From assembly GCA_949825025.1 (NCBI GenBank), contig OX463780.1, positions 48,195,280 to 48,259,279 on the forward strand: DNA of 64,000 nucleotides. Reading direction: 5' to 3'. This DNA is from Siphlonurus alternatus (Eukaryota; Arthropoda; Insecta; Ephemeroptera; Siphlonuridae). The position numbers and the translations under genes are program-made. The notes below the pieces were generated by a model. It saw only the letters and a program-made list of their open reading frames with translations. It had not been told where the DNA came from and ran no database searches. Below, in pieces: positions 51,824 to 64,000 of the stretch (within the stretch, counting starts at the first letter, position 1; every line of letters begins with the position of its first letter).

Positions 51824-52926
51824 ATGTTCTATTGAACCAATGCGAGTAATATACTTTATAAATAATGTTAATACAATATATTAATTAATATTTCTATATT
51901 AAAGGGCAATTTACTGCTTTAGATTTATTCAATAATTAAACATAAAATTTGACGGTATTGTACCTTAAAAAATCATAGGTATTATATATATTTCTCTTCA
52001 ATATTTAATTATAATTTCATTTCAAATAATCTGGAGTAAATACTATAAAAGCACGATAATTAAATTCCACGGTAAAACTCTTATTTTCTTCCTGAGGTAA
52101 AGGAGGAAGGTTGGACAAACAAGATCCTTGGCCACGATGTAATGATAAGACAATTACACCGGAAACGAGCGGGGTGTGTTTCTTTTGTCTATATCTTGAT
52201 GACACTTCGTGACAAGATAAAATTAACAAAAGACTGTCGTAATTTAAATCAATATGTGTTTAAACTTAATTGGCACATACAAATGCCGTGTTAAGAATGT
52301 TATTTTGATGTGCGCAATAATAAATATTAATTAAGTAATATATTTTTATCGTAATAATTATTTATATTGGAAAATATTGTCACAACTTGTCATTTTTATA
52401 TCACGATATTTAGAACTACGTGAAATGTGAATACACCTTAGGTTAGCAATGCAGGTTATTGTTGGTCAATTTCTGTTATTAATATTAAAATAAGAAAATC
52501 AGGAATATATTATATATATATAGCAAAGACGTAAACTCCTTTTCATGATTTCTTTTTTCTTTGGAACCAATAAATTATATATGTAAGTACATAAAATTAA
52601 TAAAATGAATGATAATATCAATTAAATTTATAGCAAAATCGCAAGTACTCTGATATTGAAATATAAAATTTTGCTTGAATTTCCAATTGCAATATTTCAA
52701 CTGCAAAATAAATGCTTTCTAAAAAAACATATTTTGTAATTTTCTGCATAAAAATTGAATTAAAGTGATATACGTCTCAGCCGATTCTTTTTTTTAAATT
52801 GTCTGCAACGCAAATTAATTAACAGCTGCTTCCCGTAGGTACCTCACTTTTTTTCCCTGCATGTCTGTATAGGCTTAACAGAAGACGTTTGCACCGTTCT
52901 CCGTTCTTGAACATGATAGTCTGTAC

Positions 52927-55019
<2,093 letters not shown>

Positions 55020-55222
55020 GAGTGGGAGCTGTGGGACGAAGGTGTTTCACTGTCAGTCGACGAGAAGTGATCGAGGGGTGCGTGTGGCTATTGTAGCCGG
55101 CCGGGTGTCGAGGTGTGCTCGCTGTCAAAACTGTGACACGTGTCAGTGTGACACCCCACGTGGATATTATACTGACATATTATTGATCGCAAAGCAAATA
55201 TGTTGATGTCATCAAACAGTGG
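55020..55222 (+). promoter_or_regulatory. Candidate first exon with short coding start
   Basis: A GC-rich block follows a TATAAAAAA box (55007). It contains an initiator-like TGTCAGTCG (55051-55059), though TATA-to-initiator spacing is longer than usual. Near its end an ATG at 55200 opens M-L-M-S-S-N-S, then a good donor AGTGG|GTAAGA at 55222/55223. Without splicing the frame stops at once. The exon would end in phase 2, so it cannot simply replace exons A-C before the same next rhomboid exon, which needs phase 0. It may start a separate + strand gene. Confidence 0.35.
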
Positions 55223-58099
55223 GTAAGAATTTTTTTTTTTTTTCATTTTAATATACATTTTTTTTTGTTATGTTTTTATATGAATGGGACCGTTTTGCTG
55301 TGACTAAAAATTAAATGACGTAAGCCGGAAAACCTTTTTTTTTTTTTTTATAGCGAGACATGTTCAAACTTGTTCAAGTCTAGAGAGTGTTTATTTCAGC
55401 TGTAAAAAAAAAAAGGTGATCTAATAATTTAAGTAAACATTAATCACGTCATTCGTTTGCAAAACTGGTGATTTAGAAGAAAATTAATTGTTGAAATTTT
55501 ATAAGTGATCTCATTGATTTATTTGATCAAAGTTCAGAAGGCTTTAGGAATTAGATTGAAAATAAATTGATTTTTTCTCGTATTTATATACTATAATACA
55601 TATATTTATTATCTTTTAATAATTAATTGACAAATAAAATAAAATCCATGTTTAATTAAATTTATGCAGCAAATTAATATATTGTGTTAATTACAAATAA
55701 ATTAAAAACATTTTAAAATAATGGTTATGGTTAAACAATTAACTACGCTATCAATTTACTGGTATAAAATTTTTCAAGCTGTCCATTTCAATCTACATTA
55801 AACTAATTGAATATTTGTATGTAGTACTATGGTACAATTAAACCCAATAATTACATCAGCTTGTGCCAAAATTTAATTACTTGAGTGTTAATAACCTCGT
55901 AACTGTACTTTTATATAATAATACAGAACAATTAATTAAATTATCCCGTTAACATATGAGACTTTTTCCAAAACACATGGAATGAACTAATTTGATAACA
56001 AACAGGTTGATGGAAAAGTAATTTACTTTATTGTTGATAAATTGCAAACCATGAGCTAATAAAATCTAGCGTGAACTTTATAAAAGTCCGAGAGCAAATA
56101 ATATAAAGAAGTGTATAATTTTTATAAATTGCCAGAATCACTAACAAATTCTTGAAGGAAGATAACCAGGTTCATCATTGACCGCGGTTAATGTAATTTA
56201 GTTAGTAGCCATGGTAAATGAGAAACTTAGATATATTTCTGGAGAACTCTTTCGCGAATCACGGCAATATAGTGAAATTAAAGTAAAATCTATATAAAAA
56301 AAACTATATATTAGGTCAAATAAATTGATAAAACGCTGGTACAAAGGAGATAACAGTTTATGCATAGCTAATTAATAAGGTTACCTTGAGTACTTAGAGA
56401 CTTTCCGCCTCGTTTAATCTATGGAGGTCATTATGTATAAGTCATAATAATATCTAGGAAAAAAGTCCAATTGGAAAGAATAAACTTACAGTGTACCGAG
56501 ACGAGAATTGAAAATGTCCTGTATTTCCTTCTCAGTGTTATAGTGCTAATTTACCTGTCTTATCAAATATTCCTTTGCAGGTTCATATTTTCCGCCATAT
56601 CGTCTTTTGTTTAACAACATTTTTTTCTTGGTACAGTTGTCTCCTCGGAAAATTTTCCTTTACAGCCTTGTTAATCACCATTCACCTTAAAAATAACACA
56701 TCAGAGTAGGCTGCAAGTGGGAAATTTTCTAAGGCGACGAGTGTACAATATGATTCTAATGGACTTGAACTCTTTTTGATCTTTCAACTTGTTCCCTTTT
56801 TTTTTCTATACTTTTAATAGATTTTCTCTCCTTGTTCTAAGACTAAATTTACACACATGACTTGTATCAATAAATCAAGAGTATATTTTTGTAAACTTTT
56901 CACTTAGTCTTTTTTCGGTACATTATCCTTAACTTAAAATATAATCTTGGCTAGCATACACGGCGTAATGCATTTTTTTTTTACCGTAAGTAAATTTTTG
57001 TAGAACGTGAAGTGCGTGGTTTGCTGGGAAGTCTAGTGAGTCAGAAGCCATAAGAAACCCCACGTCTCGTTTATATCTCTTTCTGGTGATCGTAGCAAGC
57101 AAATAGCTGGCGTGCTAATCTGCCATTAGTAGTGGCAGGGCACGCGCGCATTGTCCTAGCTAGTAGCCCTTGTACAACTTCGGTGCTGGATTTTTACCTC
57201 CTTCTTCTCTTGTATTTCTATATAAGAACAGACAACGTGACTAGAATGTGATACGTAAAATGACGAACTACACGGAGAAAATAAGTTTATACTTTTTCAT
57301 AAAAAAAAAAAAAACATATTACAAATGAAAAAAGTAATATATATAAACAGCAGAATGTATATTTTTCATTATTTTGTCAACGAAATACTAAATTTTTAAA
57401 TATATTAATTGATAAATACTATATAAATAGTTCTGTTATTGATTTGATTTATTTTGGCATAAACGTATGTCAAAAATTTTTGACTTTTATGACACAAATC
57501 AATATTGATGAAATATAGGTATTATAATAATGCATCCAAAAATCTATATATTAAATATGTGATTTGAAAACCTTCTTGTGCAGTCAAATTACAATCCAAT
57601 TGATGCATTATTACAGCTGATCATGATGATAATTACATGTTAACCTATATACTATGCAGTATCTTAATCCTTGCTTTATCACACTCCAATATGTATTTTT
57701 CTCCGTGTACTATTTTTTTTTTATATATAACGACAGATGTTAAAATTCCAGAGTTAAGAGAGAAAGTATGGTCGTACTTTACCTTTTATACGACTAAACT
57801 TTGTTATATTAAAAAGTTTCTGCTTTATTGATTTTTCATAATATAAAAGATAAAAAGTTACAAAAATATACTCTTATATAAAAATTTATCTTCTTCCTTA
57901 CGATCAATACTAGTAACCTTCTTATAAAAGATTTCAAGTCGTTTAATTATGCAAATTTAAACGTATAAAATTAAACATTTACAAAGTTCAATTTATAGAT
58001 GAAAATATAGATAGAATTTTATTGAAAATATAATTTTATAATAATATAAGAATCTTTATTCGATCAATATAACTTGCGTGTTTCTATTTTCTTAATCAA
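55223..58099 (+). other. AT-rich, possible intron
   Basis: Contains the GTACACT element and a repeat fragment (56150-56275). A GC-richer patch at 57040-57200 has no ORF. ACACGGAGAAAA at 57271 and TTTTCTCCGTGTAC at 57698 echo the 78-bp unit. Confidence 0.45.
56631..56746. mobile_element. GTACACT MITE-like element, copy 2
   Basis: GTACAGTTGTCTCCTCGGAA at the left and TTCTAAGGCGACGAGTGTAC at the right, inverse of each other with several changes. The centre CTTGTTAATCACCATTCACC matches the copy at 44286. Confidence 0.65.
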
Positions 58100-58789
58100 T
58101 AAAATGTATATTCTCTACCACCGTCCTTTGTCCAGCCTGTTACAATATTTCCTCGCGCCTGAAAGTTAGGCCTCCCCTCGAGCACGAACCCAATATGGCG
58201 ACGACGTGCAAAAACCTGCCACTGCATTACAATGCATTATATTCTTAACATCGATCGTAACAGACTGCAGTGTAAAAAAAAAACCAGACAGGCTCTTTAA
58301 ACTACTGCCTTAAATATAGAACTATAACCCTTTTCAAGTTTAAAAATGTACTATGAAACAAAAAATAGAAAGACTTGCTTTTATAATAATTATACTTAAG
58401 TTTCAGACTAAATTTAAGTTGTTTTTTTATTACTTATTTAATTTTATATCAAGTTTCCAAGATGGCGTTATTTTGTCGTCATATATTTCTATATTTTTTC
58501 TTTGTCGCGTTGACTTTTGTGTGTAAAGAGAGTAGGTTGATGCATTTTTATACTACGTTAAGGGAGGGGTTGAAATCATCGACCGAGTCCTAGCTAGAAG
58601 AGGGCAGCACGATCTAGCCTCACACCCAACCACACTTTTATAGATCGTCACCCCCGCACCATCCTCGTGAAACCCGCATCGCTTCCCCTCTCTCTGCTGT
58701 CAGTCGGTGGTAGTTCTTGCAATAATAATCAGCCGTGAGACCACAAACTATCCCCACACCTCCACCAAATATTCATAAGAAAAATCAGG
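58100..58789 (+). promoter_or_regulatory. Candidate promoter region with YY1-type motifs
   Basis: AATATGGCGAC at 58192-58202 and CCAAGATGGCG at 58457-58467 fit the YY1-type ATGGCG core. A GC-rich block at 58560-58790 follows, with a pyrimidine-rich stretch leading into TGTCAGTCGG (A at 58702), the same initiator-like string as at 55051. A donor-like CAGG|GTAGGA is at 58789/58790. This combination suggests a promoter and short non-coding first exon on the + strand. Confidence 0.35.
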
Positions 58790-60674
58790 GTAGGAAATTT
58801 ATCGTCAAATCTGAGAAGATTTTATTAAAATGTTTTTTAAGGAAGAAAAATTAAGGGTTTTATTTGAAATTATAATTTTTGTATGATGGCTTATAATGAA
58901 CAAATAAAAGAGAATGGATTACGTATGTAATTATAATTTTTTACTTACTATATTTCACTTTTAATATTGATATTGCTGGTCGAAAACTATAATACTTTGT
59001 TTCTGTATTACAATAGATACAGTCTACAATATTGATCGACAAATATTATAATTTAATCATAATTACATTATATCTGCTCTTGTATATTTCAATACAGCAA
59101 GCAAACCATGATATTTTATTTTTATGATAATATAATTTTACCTTATAACTAAAATGTACAGTTGTGCACACAAAAAATGCAACGATTACATCCACTTCAT
59201 CCGAAAACAGGCATTGAAAGTGGGCGTAAAAACTTTGATGTTTTTTATTAACATAATATTTTTATCGTACATTGAACTTGTATTTGCATAAATTAATAAT
59301 TAATTTTAATCAAAACCATATTTTTAAATTAGCTTTACGACACGTTCAAGAGTTCTTATTAGAAATGTAAATATCCGGTTATGAAACTAACATTCTCAAT
59401 TATTATTAATATTTCAAATTACCCTATCTTAAATCTCAATTGAGATGTAATTCTACACGATGTGTGAAAATTAGTATCTTCCTTATATAATGTCATTGAG
59501 ATTTTGTGGTGCTTATTATGCTGTGTGTCTCTCTCTCTATTGTTTCCCTCCGCCCTCGTGACGCAACTTACGTCAGCGCCAGGCGCCCACACTATGAGTC
59601 ACATCCTCCACTTCCATGCCTTTTACAGAAGTTATCGCCGGGCCCACCAAAACCGGATACTCTTCGTCCTGTCTGTATACCTTAACTTTGAGACGTTCGT
59701 CAAAGGTGTTGTTATCAGGTGTAGGTTGTCTTCGCTGACACTATCAAGTCATGATAATGTCTGAAATATGCTGACAATTGACAATTTAAACATCACCAAT
59801 ATTATCAGTGAAATGTATAAAATAAATTACCGATCATCTTGAATCAGGTTTCCATGGTTTCCTCAGTTACAACTAATCAAATGTTACACGATGAATTGCG
59901 GTCAAAGCTGGAAACATATTTTGAACTTTCACCATCGATTGTGGAAAACATCATTCTTTTTAATTTTTAAAAAAAGAAATGTGATTTTGTTTTCTATAAA
60001 TATGAATCATTGCTTTTACTTCATGAAATGCATGGTGTGTGATTAACAGATTTAACAGTCAAATTCTCAATAAGAAATCCACATCAGAGTTACTTCCTAA
60101 GTGACTAATGAAAGAGACAATTACCCTTTAATCATATCCTTAATGGAAAATGAAATCAAGTAGTAAATTGTAAATTAGAACGGAATTGAAGTAATTGCAG
60201 CAAATACTGAGAGTGTTAAATTGTAGCCTTATATATTAGAAAACCAAGAATTACTATCCAATGTCTCGTTGCCACTATATAAATTTAATTTAAGAATGAA
60301 TTGTTATAATTTTATATACTGCATCGTATAAGTATATTTTGGCGCGTCAGAGCATTCATTTCTGGAAATTCCTAAATAATAAAATCAAATTTATTAGAGT
60401 GAAGAAATTCTTTCATGATTACCTGAATAAATCTACAGTACATTTTAAGACTACGCCTTACGTGTGTACATTGTTTGAACTGCAGTTATTAGGACAAAGG
60501 TTTATTATTTTGCTGGCGAGTACAACGATAGACACAACCTATGACCCGGCACGAGGGTTGACTCCTTGTGCATACCTTTGTGAGTAACAAGATGGGTATG
60601 TGAACCCTGGAGCTACACATTCCGCGGCGTCACAAAAGGTGGGGTTATAACAAGTGATCAGTTTGGAGCGCATC

Positions 60675-60878
60675 AAGGTGGAGTTACATGAGCGAATAAT
60701 GCGCACTTGATGCAACATCCATTGGTGGCCATATTTGGTGATTCAAAAATAAGAGAACATCGTAATTAGCGCAATATTCGCTGCCGCAACCGGCGAATTC
60801 GCTCGCCGCAATAGGATTTCGCAGCTTTTACGTCAAAATCGTGTCGCATCGCCGTTGTCGCTCAAGAAAATCCACCTT
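60675..60878. mobile_element. MITE-like element, AAGGTGGATTTTC family, copy 3
   Basis: Left end AAGGTGGAGTTACATG, right end AAGAAAATCCACCTTT. The interior is collinear with copy 1, including GAATTCGCTC, CAGCTTTTACGTCAAAATC and GTCGCATCGCCGTTGTCGC. Confidence 0.85.
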
Positions 60879-61007
60879 TCACTGAGATTATAGTCAAATA
60901 TATTTTATAGCATGAAAGTAGCAAAAAGACCGAAATTATGTTCATATTTCAGTTTTGAAACATTGTTTTGATGAGATTTCAGAAAATGAAAACAAACATT
61001 TACTAGG

Positions 61008-61128
61008 TCTGTTCGTATAAATCAGGTGATTGAGGTGATAATTGATCATATTTTGTTTTTCCTTATGTTACGGTATGTACAAATGGTTCATTATTAATTC
61101 ATGAATATATTATGCATTTACGAACAGA
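61008..61128. mobile_element. GTTCGTAAA MITE, second copy
   Basis: TCTGTTCGTATAAATCAGGT at the left and ATGCATTTACGAACAGA at the right, about 120 bp overall, similar in size to the 39044 copy. The interior is AT-rich and non-coding. Confidence 0.7.
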
Positions 61129-61754
61129 CGTATAAAAATTTTAAAAATGAAATAGACCCCGAAGGAATATAACAATTTATTTCATAAAATTCTCCCGTAA
61201 AGCCACCCGCATGCATTTTATCAGTTCAGATAATAATAATTTACTTGCAAACAGGTATTTGTCAGTTCCAACTGTTTTCTGCATGTCATATACGTCATAA
61301 GTGCATGCAGGTGTACTGTAAAGTGATAAAAAGTCTTTATCGCTGATATAATCGAAGTACTATCACTAATTATTACAGTATCACATAGTGATAATTAAGA
61401 TGGCATGATATGATGCCATGGATTGCAAAAATGCATTTTGCTTTCCATTTAAATATAAGACACATTCACATCAGTTAATTATAAAACTCGTTTCGCATGA
61501 TAATTTAAACTTGGCAAAATACATTCTTACGTGAAGGAATTTTGTAAATAATGCGGATCCGTTGAGAAAATAATGTTATTCATACATGACGTATTCTCAA
61601 GCAAGCATAATTTAAACGTGATTATCATGTAATTGTAGTTATTAAAATATTTCATGTAATGGTTACTTTAAATCTGGCCCCATGATAAAGAAAATACGTG
61701 AATTTTTAATTTATTTGCATGAGAATTATGGTTTTTATCAGAAAGTGCAGATTT

Positions 61755-64000
<2,246 letters not shown>

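Larger units (their letters stand above)
58790..61754. other. AT-rich with short GC patches
   Basis: A GC-richer frame at 59504-59764 follows a CT-rich tract and could hold an exon, but matches nothing I know. The patch at 60480-60670 is unassigned. Two MITE-like elements are listed separately. Confidence 0.45.

Noticed and set aside
59504..59764. Possible exon after a CT-rich acceptor-like tract
   Set aside because: No recognised protein, frame choice ambiguous, and the donor (AAAG|GTGTTG) is weak.

Overview
This is an AT-rich eukaryotic (animal) window dominated by non-coding and repetitive DNA. GT-AG splice sites, polypyrimidine tracts, very long introns, abundant microsatellites and many small inverted-repeat elements exclude a prokaryote. 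CpG-containing motifs are well kept for such AT-rich DNA. The one gene I can name is most like the EF-hand-bearing rhomboid proteases (Drosophila Rhomboid-4, vertebrate RHBDL3). This, with the 5S-type sequence present, makes an invertebrate, probably an arthropod, the best guess. The species cannot be told from the sequence.

The gene lies on the + strand and only its 5' coding part is here: exon A (26914-27170, acidic low-complexity N-terminus), a 24-nt microexon B (29361-29384) and exon C (34963-35127, EF-hand region). All three join in phase 0. The joined translation places the Trp-Arg-Gln-Leu-Phe-Asp-Lys block directly before Tyr-Asp-Pro-Glu-Gly-Phe-Gly, as the family requires. No exon for the membrane protease core was found in the 28.8 kb downstream, so the next intron is probably very long.

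The most striking feature is at the end of exon C. The last 17 exon bases, the 5' splice site and 70 bases of intron are repeated in tandem with an 87-bp period. This gives seven intact GTGAGT donors and, in each extra copy, a potential 15-nt mini-exon with its own CAG acceptor. A second array at 41 kb (78-bp period, four copies) duplicates a pyrimidine-rich acceptor-like sequence next to a GC-rich candidate minus-strand exon.

Region by region: 1-26.9 kb holds no recognised coding exon, a GC-rich X-box block at 2.6-2.9 kb that may be a promoter/first exon, several microsatellites, and foldback elements (4.3, 5.35, 10.0, 24.7, 26.3 kb). 26.9-35.1 kb is the rhomboid-like gene with intronic foldbacks. 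35.1-36 kb is the splice-site array. 36-54 kb is mostly anonymous AT-rich DNA with MITE-like elements and microsatellites. 55.0-55.2 kb and 58.1-58.8 kb are GC-rich blocks with initiator- or YY1-like motifs and donor sites, candidate promoters/first exons of another transcription unit. The rest is AT-rich DNA with one more long tetranucleotide array. At least eight families of short inverted-repeat elements recur, and the palindrome TGACGTCA appears at least 22 times by eye.
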